Shown here: piece by piece, positions 9,785 to 18,443 of the stretch | Layout of the letters: every line of letters begins with the position of its first letter | Position numbering within the stretch: the first letter of the stretch is position 1 | Assembly: GCF_014803895.1 (NCBI RefSeq) | Contig: NZ_JAAVAU010000009.1 | Location: forward strand, 14,237 to 78,236 | Direction of reading: 5' to 3' | DNA from: Lactobacillus sp. | GTDB taxonomy: Bacteria > Bacillota > Bacilli > Lactobacillales > Lactobacillaceae | Length of the DNA: 64,000 nt | Made by a program: the position numbers and the translations under genes | The notes under the pieces: generated by a model | What the model was told of the DNA's origin: nothing | What the model saw: the letters and a program-made list of their open reading frames with translations, nothing else | The model's database searches: none

Positions 9785-10541
9785 GAGCTGTCAGTACCTC
9801 TTTTGCTAGTTCGTCATAAACTTTAGCTCCCCGTGATTTAGGAGCATATTCAGTAATTGGCTTACCATAACTTGGAGCTTCAGCCAGTTTAGTAATTCTT
9901 GGAATAATTGTCTTATAAACTTTTTTACTAAAATAAGACTGCACTTCTCTTACCACTTCTGCTCCAAGATTAGTACGAGCATCAAGCATCGTCAAAAGTA
10001 CACCTTCAACATCTAAATCTTTATTAAAGTGCTTTTGAACTAATCTAATCGTATTAAGTAATTGACTCAATCCTTCCATAGCATAGTATTCACTTTGCAC
10101 AGGAATCAAAATAGAATCTGATGCAGTAAAAGCATTAATCGACAGTTGTCCTAAAGAAGGTGGACAATCAATTAAAATAAAATCATAGTCTTGTCCTACT
10201 TCATCAATTCCTTGTTTTAAGCGCGTTTCACGCGCCATTAATGAAGTTAATTCCATCTCCGCACCAGCCAATTGAATGGTTGCTGGAACAACATCTAATC
10301 CTTCAGTTGAAGTATGGTGAATTGTTTCAGAAATTGGTACTTCATCAATTAAAACATTATAAATATCTTGATCTACCGAAGATTTCTCCACTCCTAAACC
10401 AGAAGTAGCATTTCCTTGCGGATCAATATCTACAAGTAATACTTTATAACCATGTTGCGCAATACTTGCACCAAGATTGATAGTTGTGGTTGTTTTACCC
10501 ACCCCACCTTTTTGGTTGGCAACAGAAATAATTTGAACCAT
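9768..10541 (-). CDS. parA: Chromosome partition ATPase ParA (Soj)
   Basis: Deviant Walker A ATPase: KGGVGKTTTTINLG near the N-terminus, DIDPQGNAT (Walker A'), and FILIDCPPSLG (Walker B). It binds DNA nonspecifically as an ATP dimer and is driven by ParB. An upstream in-frame codon gives nine more residues, but the ATG at 10541 (MVQIISVANQKGG) fits the family start and gives 257 residues. It begins 7 bases after the noc stop. Confidence 0.93.
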   Translation of the reverse strand: MVQIISVANQKGGVGKTTTTINLGASIAQHGYKVLLVDIDPQGNATSGLGVEKSSVDQDIYNVLIDEVPISETIHHTSTEGLDVVPATIQLAGAEMELTSLMARETRLKQGIDEVGQDYDFILIDCPPSLGQLSINAFTASDSILIPVQSEYYAMEGLSQLLNTIRLVQKHFNKDLDVEGVLLTMLDARTNLGAEVVREVQSYFSKKVYKTIIPRITKLAEAPSYGKPITEYAPKSRGAKVYDELAKEVLTAHDKKF

Positions 10542-10548
10542 TATTGCC

Positions 10549-11406
10549 CTACTTTCTAAGCATTTCAATGGTAATCTTATACGAATCTTGCTCTTTATCT
10601 TCAGTATATTTTACGTCCATACCTGAATCCTTAGCCATCTTAATTGCTTTTTTAATGGTGTTAATCTGAACTTTAAAGTCTTTAGTTGGCTTAGTATTAA
10701 CTATAACTTTTTCTTTCTTAACAACTTTTTTTACTGGCTCCTTAGCGTCATCTTTTGATGCCAGATAACCATCAATATCCTTGACCATTTCTTCAGTCTT
10801 TTTAACATTAAGACCGTCATCAATTATAATTTTAGCCGCACGTTCTTGTTCGTCAGCTGGCAAGGTTAACAAAGCACGACCATGACGCTGGGTAAGGCTA
10901 CCATCAATTAAAAATTGTTGTACTTTATCATTCAACTTCAAAAGTCGAATCTTATTAGCAATATAAGATTGGCTTTTACCTACTTGTTTAGCTAATTCAG
11001 TTTGAGTTAAATTATTAGTTTCCATTAATTTAACATATGCCTCAGCTTCATCAATTGGGTTAAGATCTTCTCTTTGTAAGTTTTCAATAACTGCTAAAGA
11101 AGCAACTTTTTCATCGTCCATTTCTTCAACAATAGCCGAAATTTTATCCCATCCCAGTGATTTAGCTGCACGATAACGACGTTCACCTGCTATAATTTCA
11201 TATTCGGCATCATCACCATGATGTTCTCGCAAAATAATTGGTTGAAGTAAGCCTTGTTCTTGCAAGGTTTGCGCTAATTCATCAATAGATTCTTCACTAA
11301 AAGTATGCCGAGGTTGATACGGATTAGGAACAATTTTATCTAACTCGATTTCTTGAATTTGTTTATATTTAGGAACAGTATTTTTTCTACCAAAGAATAA
11401 TCCCAT
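10549..11406 (-). CDS. noc: Nucleoid occlusion protein Noc (ParB family)
   Basis: 285-residue ParB paralogue upstream of parA, the standard position of Noc. It has the ParB box (NPYQPRHTF, then EIIAGERRYRAAKSLG) and an HTH (LTQTELAKQVGKSQSYIANKIRLL). It lacks the GLGRGLEAL ParA-stimulating peptide; instead it begins MGLFFGRKN, and a short amphipathic membrane-targeting N-terminus is typical of Noc. In Bacillus Noc prevents septation over DNA after binding its own sites. GGAGG precedes the ATG. Confidence 0.9.
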   Translation of the reverse strand: MGLFFGRKNTVPKYKQIQEIELDKIVPNPYQPRHTFSEESIDELAQTLQEQGLLQPIILREHHGDDAEYEIIAGERRYRAAKSLGWDKISAIVEEMDDEKVASLAVIENLQREDLNPIDEAEAYVKLMETNNLTQTELAKQVGKSQSYIANKIRLLKLNDKVQQFLIDGSLTQRHGRALLTLPADEQERAAKIIIDDGLNVKKTEEMVKDIDGYLASKDDAKEPVKKVVKKEKVIVNTKPTKDFKVQINTIKKAIKMAKDSGMDVKYTEDKEQDSYKITIEMLRK

Positions 11407-11421
11407 GATTTTCCTCCAATA

Positions 11422-12141
11422 TTAAAGTGGTTTACGATTAGGAGTGCCAGCTTGACGTGGATACTTTTTAGGAGTTGATGCAATCTTTTTGATAACAATC
11501 AAAGTTCGTTCATCATCACTATCAGGCAAAGTTAATTCTTCAACTCGCTCTACTTTGCCACCTAATGTTTTAAGTGCCTGAGTAGCATCTTTAAGTTCAT
11601 CTTGAGCTTTAGGCCCCTTAAGAGCAACCATATATCCACCCGTCTTAACAAAAGGTAAACAATATTCGCTCAATACACTCATTCTGGCAACAGCTCGAGC
11701 AGTGGTTAAGTCAAACTTTTCCCGTAACTTCTTATCTTGTCCAGCATCTTCAGCACGAGCATGTACCAAAGTTACATTATTCAAATCTAACTTAGTAATC
11801 AAGTTTTCCAAGAACTTAAGTCTCTTTCCCAAAGAGTCAATAATCGTAATCTTTAACTCTGGTTGTAAAATCTTCATTGGTAATGAAGGGAAACCAGCTC
11901 CGGCACCTACATCACAAAGCGTTTTATCTCCTTTAAATAAGTCACCAAAGACTAATAACGGAGTTACACTATCATAAAAATGCTTAGCATAAACTTCATC
12001 TTTATCAGTAATTCGAGTCAAGTTGACTTTCTCATTAACTGCTACCAATTCTTGATAATATATTTCAAATTGTTGTTTTTGTTTTTCGCTCAATTCATAA
12101 CCATAATGAGCTAAATTTTCTGCAAAAATTTCTGGATTCAT
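11422..12141 (-). CDS. rsmG: 16S rRNA (guanine(527)-N(7))-methyltransferase RsmG (GidB)
   Basis: SAM-dependent methyltransferase that modifies G527 of 16S rRNA. The 239-residue protein has the SAM-binding motif [16 protein letters not shown], then [15 protein letters not shown] and the TARAVA segment. It ends with a basic tail ([15 protein letters not shown]) typical of RsmG. First gene of the leftward partition operon. Its AGGTGA ribosome site abuts an 18-base palindrome described separately. Confidence 0.95.
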   Translation of the reverse strand: MNPEIFAENLAHYGYELSEKQKQQFEIYYQELVAVNEKVNLTRITDKDEVYAKHFYDSVTPLLVFGDLFKGDKTLCDVGAGAGFPSLPMKILQPELKITIIDSLGKRLKFLENLITKLDLNNVTLVHARAEDAGQDKKLREKFDLTTARAVARMSVLSEYCLPFVKTGGYMVALKGPKAQDELKDATQALKTLGGKVERVEELTLPDSDDERTLIVIKKIASTPKKYPRQAGTPNRKPL

Positions 12142-12149
12142 AATTCACC

Positions 12150-12167
12150 TGTGAAACCTGTTTCACA
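12150..12167. promoter_or_regulatory. Perfect palindrome with parS-like half-sites in everted order
   Basis: TGTGAAAC-CT-GTTTCACA, 8-base arms with a 2-base centre, immediately upstream of the rsmG ribosome site. The consensus parS is TGTTTCACGTGAAACA. The same GTTTCAC/GTGAAAC heptamers occur here but with their order exchanged. Whether it binds ParB, another regulator, or forms a short RNA hairpin is unknown. Confidence 0.55.
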
Positions 12168-12285
12168 CTACATAATTTACCGCAAATATTAGCTTACGAC
12201 AATATATTTTATCGATAACTTAACGTACTTAATTATGTAGTATTTTTTAAGAATCGTCAAAATTCTCTAGTGACTTTTATCTTTT

Positions 12286-12315
12286 TTAGCTAAAATTATT
12301 TTCTAAGATTATAAT
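12286..12315 (+). promoter_or_regulatory. Probable promoter of cvpA
   Basis: A perfect -10 TATAAT at 12310-12315 with a weak -35 (TTAGCT) 18 bases upstream. The AAAGGAAGG ribosome site and cvpA ATG follow within 30 bases. Confidence 0.5.
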
Positions 12316-12340
12316 TAATGCCAAAGGAAGGTTAAAACAG

Positions 12341-12877
12341 ATGATAATTACTATCTTAGTTATACTTTATTTAGGCTATGAAACTTATTCTGGCTACAAA
12401 GCAGGATTTGCCCAAAGAATTATCAATATGATTTTTTCAGCTCTAGTTTTTGCAGCAGCTATTTTAGGTCAAAATCCTTTTGGTAATTTGTTATATGAAC
12501 AATTTTCTGGTCAAGTAATTCCAACTTCCGGTAATGTACCACTTGAATTAATGGGCTATCGCTTTTTTGCATTTTTTATTATTTGGTTTATTGGAAAAAA
12601 TATAGTTAAAATTTTCAAAAATTGGTTACCTAAACGTGATCCAAACAAAAATAGCTTTGGCACCTTACTTGACAGTGTACTTGGTGCATTAGTTTCTTTT
12701 ATTGCGTCATATTTTGTGGTATATGTAGTACTTTCTATGTGTTCTATTTTTCAAAATCAATGGTTTATTCAACAAACCGTGGATGCACCATTTTTAAGAT
12801 GGATTATCTATAGCACTCCAGGTCTTTCTAATGGGGTCTTTAAGACAATTTTTGGGATCAGTCGAACTGTCGGATAA
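12341..12877 (+). CDS. CvpA family membrane protein
   Basis: 178-residue integral membrane protein with four hydrophobic segments (about 1-20, 25-42, 65-85 and 100-130). The motif YLGYETYSGYKAGF at the N-terminus is typical of the CvpA/colicin V production family. In E. coli the family member affects colicin V production and envelope homeostasis; the role in lactobacilli is undefined. Single-gene unit divergent from rsmG, with its own promoter and a shared terminator. Confidence 0.82.
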   Translation: MIITILVILYLGYETYSGYKAGFAQRIINMIFSALVFAAAILGQNPFGNLLYEQFSGQVIPTSGNVPLELMGYRFFAFFIIWFIGKNIVKIFKNWLPKRDPNKNSFGTLLDSVLGALVSFIASYFVVYVVLSMCSIFQNQWFIQQTVDAPFLRWIIYSTPGLSNGVFKTIFGISRTVG

Positions 12878-12892
12878 ATTACATAAAACCAT

Positions 12893-12926
12893 AAAAAAGG
12901 CTTGCTTTTAGGAGCAAGTCTTTTTT
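12893..12926. terminator. Bidirectional terminator between cvpA and apbE
   Basis: Stem AAAGGCTTGCT / AGCAAGTCTTT flanked by A-run and T-run, located between convergent genes. Confidence 0.85.
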
Positions 12927-13851
12927 ATACACCAACGCGTTCAATTTTTTCATCATCATAAACAAAGATTGCACCATAACGCCCTCTTTGTTTGTCTCGC
13001 CATCCTTCAATTGGATGACCTGCAAAAAATAATCGTTTACATTCAAGCTCAGCTTGAACTGAATCTCTAGTAAACAAAGTTACCCCTGCAACATGAGTTC
13101 GTACGGGATAGCCAGTTTTGGGATCGATAATGTGATGATATTTTTTACCATCAATTTCTAAAAAGCGTTCATAGGTACCCGAAGTTACTGCCGAACATTC
13201 GTCAACTGTGGCAGTCGTTAAGTTTACGCCACGTTTTTGACGTGGATCTTGAATGCCTAAAATCCACTTACCATTGGCTCTTTTAGGAGAAGAATTTACA
13301 AATAAAACATTTCCTCCTAAATTAATAATACCTGCACGAACATCATAAGCACGCCATAAATCACGAATTCTATCCGCAATATACCCTTTAGCAATTCCGC
13401 CAAGGTCTAATTCCATCCCTTTTTTGGTAAGAAAAACGCTTTGATCCGCGTCATTTAACACTACATCAGCAGGATCAATTAACTTCATCTTAGACTTAAT
13501 TTCTTTATCAGTAGGAATATGTGCTCCATTAAATCCAATCTGCCAAGCTTTTACAACAGGGCCAATCAAAGCGTTAAAGCCATAATTTTTTTTGCTTTCT
13601 TCAACAGCTAACTTAATTAACTTATAAGTACTACTAGAAACAGTTATTGGATATTGACCCGCTGCATGATTTATTGACATTACTTCTGAGTGGTCTCGAT
13701 TAACTGTTAAACGATCCTCATAACCAGCAATTAAGGCAAAACTTTCATTTAAAATCTTTTCGTTTTCATCACCGAAAATTTGTAAAGTGATAACTGTTCC
13801 TAATCCTTTACCAACTTTACTAATTGATCTTTGAGAAAAATTTTCTTTCAT
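12925..13851 (-). CDS. apbE: FAD:protein FMN transferase ApbE
   Basis: Enzyme that covalently attaches FMN to Thr or Ser of target proteins using FAD and Mg2+. The 308 residues contain DLGGIAKGYIAD, AGIINLGGNVLF, SAVTSGTYERF and HHIIDPKTGYPV, all core ApbE motifs. No signal peptide or lipobox is visible, so this copy looks cytoplasmic rather than the usual surface lipoprotein. It starts 2 bases after the tyrosine phosphatase stop and lies in a block with two flavin reductases, which suggests a flavin-related job (inference). Confidence 0.92.
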   Translation of the reverse strand: MKENFSQRSISKVGKGLGTVITLQIFGDENEKILNESFALIAGYEDRLTVNRDHSEVMSINHAAGQYPITVSSSTYKLIKLAVEESKKNYGFNALIGPVVKAWQIGFNGAHIPTDKEIKSKMKLIDPADVVLNDADQSVFLTKKGMELDLGGIAKGYIADRIRDLWRAYDVRAGIINLGGNVLFVNSSPKRANGKWILGIQDPRQKRGVNLTTATVDECSAVTSGTYERFLEIDGKKYHHIIDPKTGYPVRTHVAGVTLFTRDSVQAELECKRLFFAGHPIEGWRDKQRGRYGAIFVYDDEKIERVGV

Positions 13852-13853
13852 TT

Positions 13854-14642
13854 TTATTTTTCCAAATATAAGTCACGTAAACGTCTCTTTAACGCGTCAT
13901 CTACACCTAATGCTTCCTTGAGATAATTATCAATTGAACCATAATTTTCTTCCATTAAAATCAAGGCCGTATCCAAATATTCATTAGCCACGCTCCCCAA
14001 TGAACGGACAGCCGCACGTAAGATATAGTTACCGCCCTCTTTAACAATTTTTTTATCCATATGAGCGCGGTAGTCATCAAGCATATAATTAGAATAAAGA
14101 TAATCTTGACGAATCGTCTCCATATCAACACCTAAAATATATAAAATAAAAACTGTAGCTAAACCAGTGCGATCTTTTCCTTCAGAACAGTGGAAAATCG
14201 TTGCTCCTGATTCATTATTTGCTAAAGCTTCTAAAACTTGATGATAAGCATGTTGTGCATGTTCAGACATTGTTGACTTAGTATACTGGTGACACATTGT
14301 TTTAAATCCAGCATATTCATCTTTATCATAGGTTGCACGCAAGTGAGCTAAACGCTTATCAACACCTGACTTATTATCATCATGTATAGCAATATTAAAG
14401 TGTTTAGAACCAGGAATCCGAGTATCTGGCCATTTTTTAATTTCACTTTCAGTACGTAAATCAATTACTTGATTAACACCATAATTTTCCAGATATTTAA
14501 CATCACTTTCTGGCAAATTATACATCTTACCTGTTCTAATTAAGTGATGCATTTTAACTTTACGACCATCTAAACCAACATATCCTCCCAAATCACGTGG
14601 GTTTGGGACTCCCTGTAATGGTAAAACATATGGTTTCCCCAT
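13854..14642 (-). CDS. Tyrosine-protein phosphatase (Y_phosphatase3 type)
   Basis: 262-residue protein phosphatase. The catalytic P-loop HCSEGKDRTG (CX5R) holds the nucleophilic Cys and Arg, and the N-terminus NPRDLGGYVG matches the family's RDLGG motif. A second phosphatase of the same family and length lies at 44983-45771. Members act on phosphotyrosine proteins or phosphoinositides; the substrate here is unknown. GGAGG precedes the ATG, and a 10-base perfect inverted repeat ends in that ribosome site. Confidence 0.85.
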   Translation of the reverse strand: MGKPYVLPLQGVPNPRDLGGYVGLDGRKVKMHHLIRTGKMYNLPESDVKYLENYGVNQVIDLRTESEIKKWPDTRIPGSKHFNIAIHDDNKSGVDKRLAHLRATYDKDEYAGFKTMCHQYTKSTMSEHAQHAYHQVLEALANNESGATIFHCSEGKDRTGLATVFILYILGVDMETIRQDYLYSNYMLDDYRAHMDKKIVKEGGNYILRAAVRSLGSVANEYLDTALILMEENYGSIDNYLKEALGVDDALKRRLRDLYLEK

Positions 14643-14651
14643 TATAACCTC

Positions 14652-14685
14652 CTAAAATACCAAATATTCTTTATCGGTATTTTAG
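14652..14685 (-). promoter_or_regulatory. 10-base inverted repeat running into the ribosome site of the phosphatase-apbE operon
   Basis: CTAAAATACC and GGTATTTTAG are perfect complements separated by 14 bases. On the minus strand the 3' arm ends TATTTTAG, whose last two bases are part of the AGGAGG ribosome site. It may be an operator, or an RNA hairpin limiting translation. Confidence 0.5.
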
Positions 14686-14732
14686 ACTATTTTTATTATT
14701 TTTTAAATATACAACACTTTTCTCCCAAAAAT

Positions 14733-14758
14733 AAAAAGGCCTAATTAGGAGGCCCCTT
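14733..14758 (-). terminator. Terminator of the flavin reductase operon
   Basis: GGCCT / AGGCC stem followed by TTTTTATTTTT on the minus strand, directly after the second reductase gene. Confidence 0.75.
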
Positions 14759-14760
14759 CA

Positions 14761-15309
14761 TTAAATACGTTTAATAAATTTTATGAAGTTTTCGAATGCA
14801 GTATCTAATGCTTCAATATCAGCTGAATCAGTTAATTCTCCAGTTTCTTTATTAAATTTATCAGCTACATGACTGATCAAAACTTCATTCCCCGGAAGAA
14901 GATTAGAACATACATCTGGTGAAAGTAAAATCTCACGCATATCTTCTTGAGCACGAGCTGCTCCCTGAATACCATAAGATGCACCAATCACCATTGAAGG
15001 CTTCATTCTAAAAACATCCCCATTACCTGGAGCATGCTTTCCCGTCCACTCCATTGCATTCTTGAGAGAGGAAGGTATGCCATGATCATATTCAGGAGTT
15101 GAGAAAATTACACCATCAGCTTCACGAATTTTTTCTCTAAAATCAACTACAGTTCTATCAACCTTAGCTTCTTTTTTAAATCTTGGTAACTGCGCAATTT
15201 CATAAACTTCAATTTCAGCTTGATCAGCATAACGTTTAGCCATAAATTGTTGTACTAAACGATTAAATGAAAAGTCGGCATTAGTACCAACAATTGCAAG
15301 TAATTTCAT
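14761..15309 (-). CDS. NADPH-dependent FMN reductase family protein, second of a pair (Nfr-like)
   Basis: 182-residue flavodoxin-fold protein. LLAIVGTNADFSFNR at the N-terminus is the FMN phosphate loop, and STPEYDHGIPSSLKNAMEW is the canonical FMN_red motif. Its start overlaps the stop of the preceding paralogue by one base (TAATG), with AAAGGAGG ahead. A gene pair of this kind in L. johnsonii was reported to encode an NADH flavin reductase responsible for most H2O2 formation (recalled). This pair is probably that system or its orthologue. Confidence 0.85.
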   Translation of the reverse strand: MKLLAIVGTNADFSFNRLVQQFMAKRYADQAEIEVYEIAQLPRFKKEAKVDRTVVDFREKIREADGVIFSTPEYDHGIPSSLKNAMEWTGKHAPGNGDVFRMKPSMVIGASYGIQGAARAQEDMREILLSPDVCSNLLPGNEVLISHVADKFNKETGELTDSADIEALDTAFENFIKFIKRI

Positions 15310-15872
15310 TATTTTTCTTCCTCCTTTACTTTTTTATAGCCAGTAACTACATGATAAAAATCATCAAATTCAGTAAAGAAGTAGTCTAAAAACTTCACAG
15401 TCCCTTCAGGTAAGTTACCATCTTGATCAAATTGCTGATGAGCATTACCCATCATAAATTCATCATTATTAAAGACAATTGCTCCCACTCCCGGGGAAGC
15501 TAAGACATTTTTTAAACGTACCTGTGCTCTAGAAGATCCTTGAGGTTGGTCAGAAGCACCAATTACCATTAATGGCTTTCCCTTAAATGGGTGTTCAGCG
15601 GAAGATAGCCATTCAATCGCACTTTTTAGTGAAGATGGAACAGAGTGTTGCGTTTCTGGAGTGGCCATGATTATCGCATCCGCATCTGTAATTTGCTTTG
15701 CCATCTTTTTCACACTATCCGGTTCTTGCATCCCTTCTTTAAAAAGAGGCAAATCAGCTACTTCAGCAGTTTCGAATTCATACTTATCACTAAAATGTTT
15801 TTCGATAAATTCAACTAATTGTCGTTGCTTTGAATTATCTGAATTACTACCAACTATAGCAAGAAATTTCAT
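15309..15872 (-). CDS. NADPH-dependent FMN reductase family protein, first of a pair (Nfr-like)
   Basis: 187-residue paralogue of the next gene, with [15 protein letters not shown] at the phosphate loop and [21 protein letters not shown] as the FMN_red motif. The two proteins probably work together as the flavin reductase that reduces free flavin with NADH, which then reacts with O2 to give H2O2. Only 55 bases separate it from the TetR gene upstream, and these contain a terminator-like hairpin. Transcription therefore depends on read-through or a promoter embedded there. The ribosome site is weak (AGAGAAT). Confidence 0.85.
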   Translation of the reverse strand: MKFLAIVGSNSDNSKQRQLVEFIEKHFSDKYEFETAEVADLPLFKEGMQEPDSVKKMAKQITDADAIIMATPETQHSVPSSLKSAIEWLSSAEHPFKGKPLMVIGASDQPQGSSRAQVRLKNVLASPGVGAIVFNNDEFMMGNAHQQFDQDGNLPEGTVKFLDYFFTEFDDFYHVVTGYKKVKEEEK

Positions 15873-15898
15873 ATTCTCTAATCTCGCTTTCTATAAAA

Positions 15899-15924
15899 AT
15901 AAAAGGTATTTTCATACCTTTTAT
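15899..15924 (-). terminator. Hairpin with T-tract between the TetR gene and the flavin reductases
   Basis: AATAAAAGGTAT-GAAA-ATACCTTTTATTTTTAT on the minus strand. It looks like an intrinsic terminator for the TetR gene and sits just ahead of the first reductase. Confidence 0.7.
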
Positions 15925-15927
15925 TAC

Positions 15928-16503
15928 TTATTTCTCTGACTTAATCTTTAAACGATCATTAGAAATCGCATCATGAAGTTGAGATTTCAAAACAGTAATC
16001 ATTTGATCTTGAGATAAATTAGACATTTGGTTTATTTGTAAGGCCGCGATTCCTGTTGCAGAAATCCAATTAGAAACAATGATATGGCGTAAGTGTTCAT
16101 CGTCCAATCCTTCATTACCAAATTGTTCTTTAAATTTCATTAGACCTAGTTCCATTAAAGTATTGGAAATCATATCTGTACCAAATTTACTATCCACAAA
16201 CATTGCTCTAAAAAGACCAATGTGATCTTTAGCAAAGTAAATATATGAAAGATCTAAGTCAATCAAAGGCTCCCCAGTAAAACTTTGTTGAAGTGTCTTA
16301 GATTTTAACTCATTAGAAATTTTTTCTAGAACTTGATTATGTAAATCATTCATATTTTCAAATTCTAGATATATTGGTTGAGTTGAACAATGAACTGCCT
16401 TAGCAATATTTCTAGCAGTTAAACTTTCCATACCACTGCGAATAGCAAGCTTATAAGCTGCATCTAATATCTTTTTCTTATCAATTTCCTTTTTTCTAGC
16501 CAC
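15928..16503 (-). CDS. TetR/AcrR family transcriptional regulator
   Basis: 191-residue regulator with an N-terminal HTH (about residues 25-50, LTARNIAKAVHCSTQPIYLEFENM) and an all-helical ligand domain. The start is GTG with GAGGGA eight bases upstream. Its position directly before the flavin reductase pair suggests it controls oxygen or flavin metabolism, but this is inference. An AT-rich imperfect palindrome (ATCAAT...ATTGAT, 16520-16547) sits between its -10 (TATAAT at 16608-16613) and its start and could be the operator. Confidence 0.85.
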   Translation of the reverse strand: MARKKEIDKKKILDAAYKLAIRSGMESLTARNIAKAVHCSTQPIYLEFENMNDLHNQVLEKISNELKSKTLQQSFTGEPLIDLDLSYIYFAKDHIGLFRAMFVDSKFGTDMISNTLMELGLMKFKEQFGNEGLDDEHLRHIIVSNWISATGIAALQINQMSNLSQDQMITVLKSQLHDAISNDRLKIKSEK

Positions 16504-16673
16504 TCTACTATCCCTCGCAAATCAATAAAATTTTATTATAAAATTGATCTTTTAACTCACCGGCTATGATAGCAATTTGTTAGCTATATAACCTGTGTTC
16601 TTTTTGTATTATACACCAATTAAATAACATATTTTTATTTTAACGCGATTTTCCGAAAAAAATATTATTTCAA

Positions 16674-16892
16674 TTAATTTTCTTCAAAAAATTTACCATA
16701 CTGTTCGTCTACCATCTCAAGCATTTGTTCCTTAGTAATGCCCTGACTAGCAGCAAATGAGAAAAAAGCTGCTGATAAAATATAACCTTTTTCTCTCTCA
16801 TCAGTTAAATTATCTGAAAAATTTAAATTTAAACTTCCATCGTTATAATTTAAATCAATAGTTATTCTTTTATTTTCATTAGACTCTGCCAT
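16674..16892 (-). CDS. Small acidic protein, unknown
   Basis: 72-residue, strongly acidic cytoplasmic protein. The N-terminal part (RITIDLNYNDGSLNLNFSD) looks beta-rich and the C-terminal part (SAAFFSFAASQGITKEQMLEMVDEQY) looks helical. AGAGGTG precedes the ATG, supporting a real gene. I do not recognise a family. Monocistronic, divergent from pepD. Confidence 0.65.
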   Translation of the reverse strand: MAESNENKRITIDLNYNDGSLNLNFSDNLTDEREKGYILSAAFFSFAASQGITKEQMLEMVDEQYGKFFEEN

Positions 16893-16986
16893 CTTTTTGC
16901 ACCTCTTCTATTTTTTAATTATAATTTAAAGTAGCAATTTTATTATATAAGATTTTTTCTAAATGTTAACGGAAAAGAGGAACTTT

Positions 16987-18399
16987 ATGCTTAATAAACC
17001 GGGACGTTCATCTTGTACTTCAATTTTAATTGGTAAAAAAGCTAGCATAGATGGTAGTGTCATCATTGGTCGTAATGAAGATGCGAAAACAGCATGGCCT
17101 AAGCATTTGGCTTTCAACCAACACCAAATTAAAGAAAACAATATTTTTAAATCTAAAGATAATAAGTTTTCTATCAAATTACCTGCAGAAAGTTTAGCCT
17201 ATTCATCTACTCCTGAATGGACCGATAAATATGGTGTCTTTGAAGAAGATGGCATCAATGAATATCACGTTGCAATGTCTGCAACTGAAAGTGCCTATGC
17301 TAACGACCGTGTTCAAGCTATTGATCCTTTCAATGAAGAAACAGGTATCTTAGAAGAAGCGATGGTTACTGTCGTTTTGCCATATATTAAAACAGCACGT
17401 GAAGGTGTTGAACGCTTAGGTAAAATCGTTGAAGAACATGGAGCTGCTGAAGCGAATGGAATTCTATTCGCTGATAAGGACGAAGCTTGGTATATGGAAA
17501 TTGGATCAGGTCATCACTATGTTGCTCAACGTATCCCAGACGATAGCTATGCTGTTGTTGCTAACCAATTAGCAATTCAAGAAGTTGATTTTAATGATGA
17601 CAAGAATTTTATCACATCCCTTGACTTACAACTATTTGTCTATAATAATCATCTTTGGCCCCAAGACAAAATTTTTAACTTCCGCATGATTTTTGGAACT
17701 CATGACGACAGCGATTTAGCTTATAACACCCCACGCGTTTGGTCTGGTCAAAAATTACTTACACCATCTCTTGAACAAGATCCCGAAAGTTTTGAGATTT
17801 CTTTCCTACAAAAACCGGACCATCCAATTTCTATCCAAGATGCACAACGCGTACTTAGTGATCACCATAACGGTACTCAATATGACTTAACAAATGCCAA
17901 AAATAAGGGACAAGCAACGTTCCGTCCTATTGCTGTTGCCACTACTCAAGAATCTCACTTACTTCAACTACGTGACGAAGATATGGTGCACTGGCTAGCA
18001 ATGGGAATTGCCGCTCAAAGTGTTTATATTCCATTCTACCCCCAAGGTACTAAAGTTCCAGCCATGTTTAAATACGGTAAAGAAACTTATACTAGCAACT
18101 CTGCGTATTGGGTATTTAAACAAGCAAGTGTCTTAGTTGATCGAAATTGGAGCAAATATGCAAAACCATTGAGTAATACTCAAAAAGAGACAAATTTTGC
18201 TTTAAACAGAATCCGTTATGAATACGATTGTAAATTAGCCAGAGAAACTGACCAAAGCAAGAAAATTGAATTAGTAAATGAAGCTAATAAAAAATTGGCT
18301 GATGTTGCAGTTAAGAATTACCAAAAGTTAATTGCAAAATTGATTACTGACCAAACTGCTGATTCACCATTAAGCTTTACAATGGATCCCAATCTTTAA
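16987..18399 (+). CDS. Dipeptidase, C69 family (PepD-type)
   Basis: Ntn-hydrolase dipeptidase of 470 residues, a normal PepD length. The expected nucleophile is Cys10 within RSSCTSILIGKKAS, which becomes N-terminal after processing in this family. GSVIIGRNED and the ALEVDG-like central motifs follow. The open frame begins eight codons earlier, but GAGGAAC lies just ahead of the ATG at 16987. It cleaves a broad range of intracellular dipeptides to supply amino acids. Single gene with its own terminator. Confidence 0.9.
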   Translation: MLNKPGRSSCTSILIGKKASIDGSVIIGRNEDAKTAWPKHLAFNQHQIKENNIFKSKDNKFSIKLPAESLAYSSTPEWTDKYGVFEEDGINEYHVAMSATESAYANDRVQAIDPFNEETGILEEAMVTVVLPYIKTAREGVERLGKIVEEHGAAEANGILFADKDEAWYMEIGSGHHYVAQRIPDDSYAVVANQLAIQEVDFNDDKNFITSLDLQLFVYNNHLWPQDKIFNFRMIFGTHDDSDLAYNTPRVWSGQKLLTPSLEQDPESFEISFLQKPDHPISIQDAQRVLSDHHNGTQYDLTNAKNKGQATFRPIAVATTQESHLLQLRDEDMVHWLAMGIAAQSVYIPFYPQGTKVPAMFKYGKETYTSNSAYWVFKQASVLVDRNWSKYAKPLSNTQKETNFALNRIRYEYDCKLARETDQSKKIELVNEANKKLADVAVKNYQKLIAKLITDQTADSPLSFTMDPNL

Positions 18400-18405
18400 T
18401 TACAC

Positions 18406-18436
18406 AAAAAAGGTAGCTCAATAGGCTACCTTTTTT
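18406..18436. terminator. Bidirectional terminator between pepD and hrtA
   Basis: AAAAAAGGTAGC / GCTACCTTTTTT with a 7-base loop, between convergent genes. Confidence 0.9.
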
Positions 18437-18443
18437 AGTCTGT

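Noticed and set aside
10200..10240. parS-like sequence inside parA (CGTTTCACGCG)
   Set aside because: Only one half-site matches; the second arm reads CGCCATTA instead of GTGAAACA.
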